The notes: generated from the letters alone by a model not told the origin. 64,000 bases of DNA from Corallococcus sp. EGB (GCF_019968905.1 NZ_CP079946.1:682001-746000); one strand, 5' to 3'; positions 32,856 through 41,439 are shown, counted from the stretch's first letter. A program made the numbers and translations.

Positions 32856-34507
32856 GACTGGCTCCGCAGCTCCTGGGCGTGGGCGTATGCCAGCGCGTGC
32901 GCGGCGTGCGGATGCGTGTGCGGCCCATGCGGCGCCGGAGCATGGGCCGCGTGCGCCACCGGCGCGGGAGCCGCCGCCGCATGCGGTGCCGGAGCGTGAG
33001 GCACCGGAGCGTGGGCCGCGTGCGCCGTCGGAGCATGGAGCGCCGCATGCGGTGCCGGAGCGTGAGGCACCGGAGCGTGGGCCGCGTGCGCCGTCGGAGC
33101 ATGGGGCGCCGCGTGCGGGGCGTGGATCACCGGAGCCGGCTGTGCGTGCGCCACCAGGGCATGCGGTGCGTGCACCGTGGCCGCATGGGCCGCCGGGGCA
33201 TGCTGCGCGTGCATCGGGCAGCCGCCGGCGCGAGCCTCATGCGCGTGAGCCGTGGCCGCATGGGCCGCCGGGGCGTGCACCGTCGCCGCATGCGCGTCCG
33301 AAGCATGGGCCGGGGCCGCGTGGGCCGCAGCGGAGTGCGCGTGGGGCGCGGGCGAGTGCGCCGCCGAAGCGTGCACCGCCGCCGCGTGGGGCGCGGGCGA
33401 GTGCGCCGCCGCCGCGTGGGCCACCGGAGCGTGCGCCATGGGCGCATGCGCCGCCGGGGCGTGCTGTCCGTTCATCGCGTGCATCGGGCAGCCGCCGCCG
33501 GTGCGCGCCTCTTGCGCCTGGGCCGGGGCCGCGTGCGCCACCGCCGCGGCATGCTGCGCGTACGCCGCCACGGGCACGTGATGCGCCTGGGCCACGGCCG
33601 CGTTCGCCGCCTGCGCCTGGGCCACGGCCGCGTGGGCCATGGGCGCCGCCTGCGCCACGGGCGCGTTCATCGCCGCGTCGTTCATCGCGTTGATGGCGGC
33701 CATCGGGCAGCCGCCGCCGGTGCGCGACTCACCCGGCGCGTAGCCACCCTCGCGCTTCCAGCCCGCGGTCAGCTCCACGCGCACGTCCCACAGCGCGCGG
33801 AACAGCGGCAGGTTCATCCGCGCCTGCAGCACCTGGGACGGCAGCCCGTCCAGCGCCTTCACCGTCCGGTCGATGCCAATCGTCCGGCGCACCAGCTGGT
33901 AGTGCGCGTACAGCCACCCCTGGAAGCACTCATCCACCGTCACCAGCTGCTCGCAGACGTGCTGCAGGTCCTTCGGCCCCCCAGCCGAATAGACCTGGAA
34001 CAGCGTCAGCCCGCGGCGCGCCAGCATCCGCTCCATCGCGGACTCCAACCCGTCCGCCGCGTGGCGAAGCGTGTTGTAGCCCGGCGACTCCTGCCCGCTG
34101 CCGTTGCCCAGGCTGCGGCGGATGACCTGGTACTCGGCCGGGGTCATCGTCTCCAGGATGGACATCTCCGCGCTGATGCTGGAGAGGATCTTCTGCACCC
34201 GCACCAGGCGCGCGGACACCGCCCACAGCGCGTCGCGGTCCAGCTCCGCCACCACCTCCACCATCTCCCGCGACGCCAGCTTCAGGTACAGCTCCTGCGA
34301 CTGGTGGACGATCTGGAACATCAGCTCGTCATGGGACACCAGCTCCCCTTCCGGCGACTGCAGCGACAGCAGGGTGCCCGTGTGCAGGTACCGCTCGTAA
34401 TCCAGCTCCCCCTTGCCCACCCACTTCTTCAACATCACGTTGAACAGCGGTTGAGTCAGCTCCTGCTTAAGCTTTTCCGCGTGACTGTAATCAGTGGACG
34501 TGTGCAA
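32852..34507 (-). CDS. Tryptophan 2,3-dioxygenase with a long His/Ala/Pro-rich tail
   Basis: 551 residues, against about 280 for ordinary bacterial enzymes. Residues 1-262 are the dioxygenase: LDYERYLHTGTLLSLQ, FQIVHQSQELYLKL (distal His68), and WLYAHYQLVRRTIG with His202 as the likely proximal haem ligand. The usual Thr-Gly-Gly-Ser substrate loop after that His is not seen; DRTVKALDGLPSQ stands there. Residues 262-551 are about half Ala, with about 49 His and many Pro, and carry three GGCPM motifs (Cys267, Cys340, Cys430). Cys-Pro pairs resemble haem regulatory motifs, so haem or metal binding is possible. Start is TTG 34507 with a GGAGG site 5 bp before. It opens the tryptophan degradation operon. 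Confidence 0.85.
   Translation of the reverse strand: MHTSTDYSHAEKLKQELTQPLFNVMLKKWVGKGELDYERYLHTGTLLSLQSPEGELVSHDELMFQIVHQSQELYLKLASREMVEVVAELDRDALWAVSARLVRVQKILSSISAEMSILETMTPAEYQVIRRSLGNGSGQESPGYNTLRHAADGLESAMERMLARRGLTLFQVYSAGGPKDLQHVCEQLVTVDECFQGWLYAHYQLVRRTIGIDRTVKALDGLPSQVLQARMNLPLFRALWDVRVELTAGWKREGGYAPGESRTGGGCPMAAINAMNDAAMNAPVAQAAPMAHAAVAQAQAANAAVAQAHHVPVAAYAQHAAAVAHAAPAQAQEARTGGGCPMHAMNGQHAPAAHAPMAHAPVAHAAAAHSPAPHAAAVHASAAHSPAPHAHSAAAHAAPAHASDAHAATVHAPAAHAATAHAHEARAGGCPMHAQHAPAAHAATVHAPHALVAHAQPAPVIHAPHAAPHAPTAHAAHAPVPHAPAPHAALHAPTAHAAHAPVPHAPAPHAAAAPAPVAHAAHAPAPHGPHTHPHAAHALAYAHAQELRSQS
32981..33112. repeat. 66-bp tandem duplication inside the dioxygenase tail
   Basis: 32981-33046 and 33047-33112 are two head-to-tail 66-bp copies with one base difference, encoding 22 residues each that differ only by Leu/Pro. 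The rest of the tail is built from looser His-Ala-Pro units. The near identity of the two copies shows recent expansion in frame. Confidence 0.85.
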
Positions 34508-34599
34508 GGTGCCTCCGGGGGGACGCAGGCAGTTCGTGGTGGGTGAAGCGCGCCCCAGTCCCGAAAGAACAGTGAGCGCGTAAATCTCTAGAAGCGACT

Positions 34600-34627
34600 A
34601 CCTTACAGCCCTTTTGGTGAACTTCAA
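34600..34627 (-). promoter_or_regulatory. Candidate housekeeping promoter of the tryptophan operon
   Basis: On the minus strand TTGAAG (34627-34622) and TAAGGT (34605-34600) are 16 bp apart, about 95 bp upstream of the TTG start, in the AT-richest part of this gap. Only partial matches to the consensus. No transcription attenuator or tryptophan leader peptide was found. Confidence 0.35.
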
Positions 34628-34720
34628 GTCATACCGGGCTTGCGGGTTATCGATTTTTGAGATTCCCATCCGACCGGAGGGTGGGGGAGTCCGAGGGGTC
34701 GGACTCACCCCCAGGAGGGG

Positions 34721-35140
34721 TCAGCTCTCAACCGGCGAGGGATTCCGGTTGGGCGACGCCGGGCGCGGCTTCAGCCGCATGGCGTTGAGCTTCTGGGCCA
34801 GGTCCGCGCCCTGGACGCTCTTGGAGATGTAGCCGTCCGCGCCGGAGGCGATGGCCAGCGAGCGCAGCTTGGCCTCGTCCGAGGCGGAGTAGAGGATGAA
34901 GCGGGTGCCCGGGGGGGCGTACTGGCGCGCCAGGCCCACGACCTTGTCCCCCTTGAGGGCGGGGAAGTTCACGTCGATGAGCACGAAGTCCGGCTCGGAG
35001 GCGCGCACGATGTTGGACACGCCCAGCGCGGACGTATGGGTCTGCACGTCGAACCCGTACGCGCTCAGCGAACGCTGCACGAGGTCGAGCAGGTCCGGAT
35101 CGTCGTCCACCACCAGGACGCGCGGTTTTGCTTCAGCCAT
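34721..35140 (-). CDS. Single-domain response regulator, paralogue of 23816-24211
   Basis: 139 residues: a receiver domain with VVDDDPDLLD, phosphoacceptor Asp in FVLIDVNFPALKG, FILYSASDEAKL and Lys in GYISKSVQG, plus a short basic/Pro tail. No output domain. ATG 35140 lies inside the end of the hybrid kinase gene (8-bp overlap), so its production is coupled to the kinase, which should phosphorylate it. Strong resemblance to the receiver beside cheB suggests the two came from one duplication and may share partners. Confidence 0.92.
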   Translation of the reverse strand: MAEAKPRVLVVDDDPDLLDLVQRSLSAYGFDVQTHTSALGVSNIVRASEPDFVLIDVNFPALKGDKVVGLARQYAPPGTRFILYSASDEAKLRSLAIASGADGYISKSVQGADLAQKLNAMRLKPRPASPNRNPSPVES

Positions 35141-38096
35141 GGCTTCTCCCTAGGTACTGACGAATCGTCTCGATGAGCTGATCGCGGTCCAGGGGCTTGG
35201 TCATGTAGGCCGTGCAGCCGGCCGCATGCGCCTTGTCCTGGTACTCGCGACCCGCGTGCGCCGTGACGGCGATGACGGGCACATTCTGCCCATCCGGCAA
35301 CGCGCGGAGCCTGCGGGTGACTTCCCAGCCGTCGAGCCGCGGCAGGGACAGGTCCATGAGGATGAGGTCCGGCGCGTCGTTGCGGGCGCGCTCCAGCCCC
35401 TGCTCGCCGTCCTCCGCCTCGATGAGGTCATACAGCCCGCCCAGGTAGCGGCGGACGATGTCGCGGTTCTGCTCGCTGTCCTCCACGTACAGCACGCGGG
35501 GCAGCTTGCCCGCGCTGGCAGCCCGCTGGGACATGAGCAGCCCCTTGGCCTGCGAGATGACGTCCTCCAGCGCGGTGCCGCCCTTGCGCACGAAGCCGGC
35601 GAAGCCGTCGCGCAGGAGCGCCTCTTCGTCTGGAGACAGCGTCTTGCCGGTGAGCACCACCACCGGCACGGAGAGCTTCTCCGCGCGCAGCCGGCGCAGG
35701 ACCTCGAAGCCGTCCAGGTTCGGCATCATCAGGTCCAGCACCACCAGCGACGGCGGCGACACGCGCGCCTTGAGCAGCGCGTCCTCGCCGTTGCGCGCCT
35801 CGTTGGTGGAGAAGCCCGCGCGGCGCAGGTTGCGGCTGACCAGCTCGCGCGTGGCCGCGTCGTCGTCCACCACCAGCACGTCGCCCGTGGCGGCCGTGCC
35901 CGCGGAGGCCAGGCTCTTCTGCACCACCTCCACCAGCCGCTCCGGCTCCACCGGCTTCACCAGGTACTCGCACGCGCCCAGGCTGAAGCCGCGCGCGCGC
36001 TGCTCCTCCACCGACACCAGGATGACCGGGATGGGCGCCAGCGCGGGGTCGCTCTTCAGCTGGCTCAAGACGGACCAGCCGTCCATGCGCGGCAGGTGGA
36101 TGTCCAGCAGGATGGCCTGCGGCTTCACCTCGCGGGCCAGCTTCAGCGCGGCGATGCCATCATTCGCCGCCACCACCTTGAAGCCCGCGGGCTCCAGCTG
36201 GCCGGTGACGAGCTGCTGGATGAGCACGTCGTCGTCCACCACCAGCACCGTGCTGCCCGGCCGCGCCATGGGCGCCAGCCGCTGGGCCACGTCGTGGAAG
36301 GGCACCAGGCGCTCCGTGGCGTGCGGGCTGTCCGCGCCCACCGTCTTCGCCAGCACGTCCGGCAGCCGCACCGTGAAGGTGGAGCCGCGGCCCAGCGTGC
36401 TCTTCACGTCCACCGTGCCGCCCAGCACGCGCGTCAGCTCGCGCACGATGGCCAGGCCCAGTCCCGTGCCGCCCACCTTGCGCGTGGTGGTGCCGTCCAC
36501 CTGGCGGAACTTCTCGAAGATGAAGGGGAGCTGATCCGACGGGATGCCCACGCCGGTGTCCTCCACCGTCATCAAGAGCTCGCCGCCGCCCGCGGGCACC
36601 ACCGTGAGCGCGACCTCACCCGTGTCCGTGAACTTGGCCGCGTTGCTCAGGAGGTTGAGCATGATCTGCCGCAGCTTCAGCGCGTCGGTGCGGATCTCCT
36701 TCGCCTCGCTGTCCACGTTCACCGTGAGGGCCACGTCCTTGCCCTTCAGGTACTCCTTCACGGTGGCCATGCACTCGTCGGCCAGCTCCTGCACGTCCAC
36801 CGGCTCGGTGACGACCTCCACGCGGCCCGCTTCAATCTTGGACAGGTCCAGGATGTCGTTGATGAGCGCCAGCAGCGTCTTGGCGTTCGTCTTCACCACG
36901 TTGAGGTCGCGCCGGCCGTGCGGCGTCAGGCGGCCGCCCTCCTCGCGCATGAGCAGGTCGCAGTAGCCGATGATGCCGTTGAGCGGCGTGCGGATTTCGT
37001 GGCTGAAGTTCGCCAGGAACTCGCTCTTGAGCCGCACGGCGCCCTCCGCCTCGCGGGCGCGCTCCTCCTCGTTGCGCTTGGCGACGGAGAGCTCCTGGGC
37101 CAGCCGGTCCAGGTCCTCGTTCTGCTGGCGGATGATCTCCATCTGGAGCGCGCGCTGCTGATAGCTCGCCAGGGAGCGGGCGGACACCGCGCGCGTCTTC
37201 TTGATCTCCTCCAGGCTGGCGGCCAGCTGCTTGTTGGCGGCCTCCAGCTCATCCTTGGAGGCGCGCAGGGCCGCCTCGTTGTTCTTGCGCTCGGTGATGT
37301 CCTCCGTGACGCCCATCACGAAGCGCGCGACGCCCTGGTCATCCAGCAGCGGAATCTTGCGCGTGGCGAAGATGCGGTCCACGCCGTCCGCGCGGGCCAC
37401 CTCCTCGAACGTCTTCATCCGGCGCGTCTCGAGGATTTCGGTGTCGATGGCGATGAACGAGTCCGCCTGCTCCGGCGGGAAGTAGTCGTGGTCCAGCTTC
37501 CCCAGCAACCACTCCTTGGTGACCTTGAAGGCGTCCGCGAACGTCTTGTTCACCACCACCAGCCGGCGCGTCTCCGCGTCCTTCACGAACAGCACGAAGG
37601 GCAGCGCGTCGATGATGTTGCTGAGCAGGTAGTTGGTGCGCTTGAGCTCCACGCCCGTCATCTGGTGCTGGGCGCGCTCGGCGTGCAGGCGCAGCTCGCG
37701 CGCCACCACGAAGGGCAGGTGGCCGTAGCGGTCTTCCGTGACGTAGTCGCGCGCGCCGGCGCGCATCACCGCGCCCAGCGTGTCCTCGCTCCAGGAGGGC
37801 GCGCTCACCACGAAGGCCGTCTCGCGGCCGCGCTTCACCCAGGCGGCCTGCACCGCCTCCCAGCCCATGCCCGGCAGCTCGGAGCCCACCAGCACCAGCG
37901 CCCAGGGGCGCTCCAGCGCCGCCTCCAGGGCCTCGGCCGTGGTGACGGGCTCCAGCGTGAGCATGGAGAGGATGTCCTCCTTCTCCAGCGCGTCGCGCAT
38001 GGCGCGCGTCTCACGCTCGCTTCCCACCAGGAGCAGGGACAGGGTGTAACCAAGAGGCGCTTCGGCGTGGGCCACGTCGAACGGATGCTGGGCCAT
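35133..38096 (-). CDS. Hybrid histidine kinase with N-terminal pseudo-receiver and three C-terminal receivers
   Basis: 987 residues from ATG 38096. Order: receiver-like domain 18-140 in which Gly71 replaces the phosphoacceptor Asp (ALVLVGSELPGMG); PAS/PAC 165-305; coiled coil 305-355; phosphoacceptor His366 in FLANFSHEIRTPLNGII; ATPase with NLLSNAAKF, DTGVGIPSDQ and GGTGLGLAIV to about 590; then three receivers, with Asp in ILLDIHLPRMDG, VVLDLMMPNLDG and LILMDLSLPRLDG. No membrane span. It is preceded by a FIST protein and followed by a single receiver, 11 bp and -8 bp away, so all three form one operon. Confidence 0.93.
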   Translation of the reverse strand: MAQHPFDVAHAEAPLGYTLSLLLVGSERETRAMRDALEKEDILSMLTLEPVTTAEALEAALERPWALVLVGSELPGMGWEAVQAAWVKRGRETAFVVSAPSWSEDTLGAVMRAGARDYVTEDRYGHLPFVVARELRLHAERAQHQMTGVELKRTNYLLSNIIDALPFVLFVKDAETRRLVVVNKTFADAFKVTKEWLLGKLDHDYFPPEQADSFIAIDTEILETRRMKTFEEVARADGVDRIFATRKIPLLDDQGVARFVMGVTEDITERKNNEAALRASKDELEAANKQLAASLEEIKKTRAVSARSLASYQQRALQMEIIRQQNEDLDRLAQELSVAKRNEEERAREAEGAVRLKSEFLANFSHEIRTPLNGIIGYCDLLMREEGGRLTPHGRRDLNVVKTNAKTLLALINDILDLSKIEAGRVEVVTEPVDVQELADECMATVKEYLKGKDVALTVNVDSEAKEIRTDALKLRQIMLNLLSNAAKFTDTGEVALTVVPAGGGELLMTVEDTGVGIPSDQLPFIFEKFRQVDGTTTRKVGGTGLGLAIVRELTRVLGGTVDVKSTLGRGSTFTVRLPDVLAKTVGADSPHATERLVPFHDVAQRLAPMARPGSTVLVVDDDVLIQQLVTGQLEPAGFKVVAANDGIAALKLAREVKPQAILLDIHLPRMDGWSVLSQLKSDPALAPIPVILVSVEEQRARGFSLGACEYLVKPVEPERLVEVVQKSLASAGTAATGDVLVVDDDAATRELVSRNLRRAGFSTNEARNGEDALLKARVSPPSLVVLDLMMPNLDGFEVLRRLRAEKLSVPVVVLTGKTLSPDEEALLRDGFAGFVRKGGTALEDVISQAKGLLMSQRAASAGKLPRVLYVEDSEQNRDIVRRYLGGLYDLIEAEDGEQGLERARNDAPDLILMDLSLPRLDGWEVTRRLRALPDGQNVPVIAVTAHAGREYQDKAHAAGCTAYMTKPLDRDQLIETIRQYLGRSHG

Positions 38097-38107
38097 GGTC
38101 TGGTGAC

Positions 38108-39271
38108 TTAGTTGGAGCCGAACGCGAGCACGGTCAGCGTGGTGTTGATGTGGAAGCCCGAGTAGATCTCGAATTGCACATTCATCCCAGCCGCGGAGGG
38201 TGCAAGTTTCAAGGATTCCGAGAGCTTCGGGATCTGACCCTGGGCCTGCGCGTACCACATGCGTCCGCTGCAGTGGAACAGGAGGGCGGCCTGGGGGTTC
38301 TGCACCCGCCTGGGCAGCTCCTCCTGGAAGAAGTCCCGCGTCATGCCCGCCAGGTCGCCGGCCTTCATCAGGTCCAGCTCGCTGCCCTCCTCCAGGAGGT
38401 TGGCGAACAGGATGGAGCCGTCCTCCAGGGGGCGCCACGCGGCGCGGATGAAGTACTCGCGGCCCACCTTGAGCGCGGTGGGGCGCAGCGCGAAGCCGCC
38501 CGGCCGGCCGAACTCCAGGTCCGCGATGTTCTCCACGCCCAGGATGTCCGCGTAGCGGCGGGCGGCGGGCTTGCCGTCGATCTCCAGGGCGCGCGTGTGC
38601 GTCTCGTCCACCTTGGTGATGGTGAGCCGCTCGCCGGTGGGCACGTACCAGTGCGAGCGCAGCGCGGCCCAGGGGGCGTTCGTCTTGAACAGGGCCACCA
38701 GCACGCCGTCGCCGGCGACCTCACCATCCACGTGGATGAGCGCGGACTGGCGCGCGGGGTCCGTCTCTGAATCGCTGGCGCCGCCGCCCACGAGCACCAG
38801 GGTCTGGTTCTTCTCCAGGATGCCCAGCAGCAGCTCTTCCTTCTTGTAGCGGAAGCCGTCGTCAATCACGAGGCCCACGTACCGGCGCGCGTCCAGGTCC
38901 TGCTGGCGCACGCCCAGCTCCTCGCACGCGCGCTTGATGGCCATGGCGCCCGCGGCGATGGCGTCCCCGGTCAGGCCTGAGCCCAGGCCCAGGCCCACCT
39001 CGAAGTCACCGGAGAGCGCGCCCAGCACCACGCTGTTCTCGTGGATGCCGTTGTTGTCCAGCTCGCCGGCGGTGGTGGCGCCCACCAGCCGGGTGTCCTT
39101 GGGCAGCCGCTCGCGCACCGCGCGGTTGAGCGCGCGCTGGTCGCGCTGCCGCGACGCGAACAGCGTGACCAGCTTCGGCGCGGGGCCGTGCAACTGGCGC
39201 AGGAGGTCCTCCGCGACGGCGACCGGATCCGTAAGGGTGGAGCGAGCCGTCTGCATCTTCACATGCGCCAT
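38108..39271 (-). CDS. FIST-domain sensory protein
   Basis: 387 residues. FIST_N part: LVTLFASRQRDQRALNRAV and LVGATTAGELDNNGI, followed by VVLGALSGDFEVGLGLG. FIST_C part: YADILGVENI, RAAWRPLEDGSILFANLLEEG, LLFHCSGRMWYAQ. FIST proteins are cytoplasmic small-ligand sensors, thought to bind amino acids, that pair with signalling kinases or chemoreceptors. It lies 11 bp upstream of the hybrid kinase, so it probably presents the signal to it. Confidence 0.88.
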   Translation of the reverse strand: MAHVKMQTARSTLTDPVAVAEDLLRQLHGPAPKLVTLFASRQRDQRALNRAVRERLPKDTRLVGATTAGELDNNGIHENSVVLGALSGDFEVGLGLGSGLTGDAIAAGAMAIKRACEELGVRQQDLDARRYVGLVIDDGFRYKKEELLLGILEKNQTLVLVGGGASDSETDPARQSALIHVDGEVAGDGVLVALFKTNAPWAALRSHWYVPTGERLTITKVDETHTRALEIDGKPAARRYADILGVENIADLEFGRPGGFALRPTALKVGREYFIRAAWRPLEDGSILFANLLEEGSELDLMKAGDLAGMTRDFFQEELPRRVQNPQAALLFHCSGRMWYAQAQGQIPKLSESLKLAPSAAGMNVQFEIYSGFHINTTLTVLAFGSN

Positions 39272-39299
39272 GGAGGACCTCCGTGCGAACTGGCGGCGG

Positions 39300-41168
39300 C
39301 TAGAAGCCGCTGCCGGGGTGTGTCTTGTGGCAGCTGCCGGTGCACTGCTGGAACGACTCGCGGCCCCCGCCGACGTACATGCTCTCGATGGGGCCGAACT
39401 TCGCCACGTGGCTGTCCGGGTAGCTCTTGTGGCACGACAGGCAGGCGGCCTTGCTGGTGCGCTGCGTGGTCTCCTGCTTCAGGTGGCAGGAAGTGCACTT
39501 CTCCAGGGGCGCGTCGAAGCGGTTGGAGCGCGAGTGGATGAAGTGCGTGCGCACGAAGATGGGACCTTCCAGTTCGAAGCCCAGCGGAGCATGGCACGAC
39601 GCGCACGCGGCGCGGTTGTCGTTCGCATGCAGGACCTCGCTCAGCTCGCCGCCCTTGCTGTGGCAGGTGTTGCACGGACCCGTGGTCAGCACCGCGTCCG
39701 TGTGGGTCTTCGTCCCCACCTGGATTTCGATGGTGCGCGACGCCGGCCGGTCCTCGCCCATGTACGCGCGGCGCGCCTTGGCGGTCACCAGGTAGGTGCC
39801 GGGCTTCGCGTCCGCGGGCAGGTGGTAGGTCCAGGTGTCGCTCACGGGGGCGTCCCAGCGGCCCTCGGTGGGGAAGAAGGCGCCGCCGAAGAGCTTGTTG
39901 GCGGGGGGGAAGGTCATGAACTGCGCATAGACGCCGTCGCGCGCCGGAGTGGCGATGGTCTGCACGTCCTGCGAGTCATCCAGGAAGGCCTCCAGGTCGA
40001 CGATGCTCCGGATGGGCTGGATGTCCTGCGCCGGCCCGATGAGCTGCGTCATCATCATCCGTTCCTGGTGCTTGCGGCGATAGTAGGTCGTCGTGGGGTT
40101 GAAGAAGGCCTGATAGTACTGGATCCCCGCCGGGCTGCCGGGAGCGCCCGGAGGTGCGACCTCATTGTAGGTTGGGAGGCGCCCGGGCTTGTGCAGGGCC
40201 TTGCCCTTGCCGTCCTTCAGGGTCATCTGGAAGGTGACGTCCGACCCGGGGGCGTACGTGCCGTCCTTGCGGGGCGCCGTCAGGGGCTTGATGTCGATGG
40301 CGAAGCCGTAGTCGTACTCCGGCTTGGAGACCTGGGTGACCGGGATGTAGTACGGGGCGAACGGGCGCAGGCTCCAGCGCAGGCGCAGCCCCACCGTGCG
40401 GGAGTTGAAGGTGAGGGTCTGCTTCTTCGCGTGGGCGTACGCGTTGCGCAGCTCCACCAGGGCCTCTTCCTCGTAGGCCCGGGCGCCGTCGCAGTCCGTG
40501 AGCGAGCGGCAGTCGCGCGTCCACTGGATGGCGCGCATGCGGCGGATGAAGAAGTCGTCCGTCTCCGTGCGGCGGGTGTCGTCCGTGCCGATGTTCAACA
40601 GCACCGGCGCGCCCGTCAGCAGGCCGAGCGCGTCCACCGGCTCCACCGTGAAGAGGCTGGGCGCCTTCATCCATGCCGCGTCCCGGTAGAAGCGGCGGCG
40701 GGTGAAGGTGCCGTCCGCGTTGGCCAGGCCCACGAACTCCTGGTCCGCCAGGCGCACGCCGTTCCAGCCAATGACCAGGAAGTCGCTGTTCTGGCGCAGG
40801 CCGTCCACGCCCTCGTCCTTGGACGCGGTGATGGAGGCGCGCAGGTCAATCTGGTTCACCCAGAAGGTCTGCCCCGCCTTCACCTTGATGGGCACGCCCT
40901 TGCCGTTGTCCACCTCCAGCGCCAGGCCCACCGGCGCGGAGGACGACCCGCCGTTGCCGCCGCCCAGGAGGTCTCCCAGCGACAGCGCCTCGCCCTGGAC
41001 CGCCAGCTCCGGCTCCTGGACGGAGGGGGCCACCGCCTCCGCGGACTCCGGACCACCGCACGCCACCGTCAGGCTGGCCAGCGTTGCCACCAGGCTCGCG
41101 CGGCCCGCCATGAACAGGCGGGGGGAAGTACGAGAACACCGCTCCCGAATCGTGAAAGTTCCACCCAT
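39300..41168 (-). CDS. Multihaem c-type cytochrome lipoprotein
   Basis: 622 residues from ATG 41168, chosen for the GGAGGAG ribosome site 7 bp upstream. Signal with lipobox LTVAC, so exported and lipid-anchored. The middle 400 residues are beta-rich without a family I recognise; FNPTTTYYRRKHQERMMM and TYLVTAKARRAYMGED are notable. The last 120 residues have CNTCH, CASCH, CTSCH and CLSCH haem sites and a fifth CTGSCH with one extra residue (CxxxCH). With extra His as sixth ligands, it resembles decahaem-type surface or periplasmic electron carriers. Mass and location fit an electron-transfer lipoprotein; partner unknown. Confidence 0.82.
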   Translation of the reverse strand: MGGTFTIRERCSRTSPRLFMAGRASLVATLASLTVACGGPESAEAVAPSVQEPELAVQGEALSLGDLLGGGNGGSSSAPVGLALEVDNGKGVPIKVKAGQTFWVNQIDLRASITASKDEGVDGLRQNSDFLVIGWNGVRLADQEFVGLANADGTFTRRRFYRDAAWMKAPSLFTVEPVDALGLLTGAPVLLNIGTDDTRRTETDDFFIRRMRAIQWTRDCRSLTDCDGARAYEEEALVELRNAYAHAKKQTLTFNSRTVGLRLRWSLRPFAPYYIPVTQVSKPEYDYGFAIDIKPLTAPRKDGTYAPGSDVTFQMTLKDGKGKALHKPGRLPTYNEVAPPGAPGSPAGIQYYQAFFNPTTTYYRRKHQERMMMTQLIGPAQDIQPIRSIVDLEAFLDDSQDVQTIATPARDGVYAQFMTFPPANKLFGGAFFPTEGRWDAPVSDTWTYHLPADAKPGTYLVTAKARRAYMGEDRPASRTIEIQVGTKTHTDAVLTTGPCNTCHSKGGELSEVLHANDNRAACASCHAPLGFELEGPIFVRTHFIHSRSNRFDAPLEKCTSCHLKQETTQRTSKAACLSCHKSYPDSHVAKFGPIESMYVGGGRESFQQCTGSCHKTHPGSGF

Positions 41169-41321
41169 GAGGGGACTCCTCCGAACGCGTATGTGCGGAC
41201 GGCTGCCGGAGCAGCGTCGCGGCCAAAGAACCCCGGGGTGCCCTGGCGTCGGGGGGACGCTGGCGGAGGGGTCATGTCCAAATCCGGCATTCACCGGAAA
41301 TGAACAGTTCTAGCCGTACGG

Positions 41322-41351
41322 AGAATATCCATAATCAACAGACCGATTCAA
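41322..41351 (-). promoter_or_regulatory. Candidate promoter of the multihaem lipoprotein gene
   Basis: On the minus strand TTGAAT (41351-41346) and TATTCT (41327-41322), 18 bp apart, lie in a conspicuous AT-rich island between the lipoprotein gene and the sensor kinase gene. This would give a leader of about 150 nt. Spacing is acceptable for the housekeeping sigma factor. Confidence 0.4.
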
Positions 41352-41439
41352 CTTCTGAGAATAATTCCACTCAGAGGCGAACCCGGTTTGTTGGTGACTG
41401 AATGGGAAGGGGGCGTGGGGCGCAACCCACCCTGGAGGG

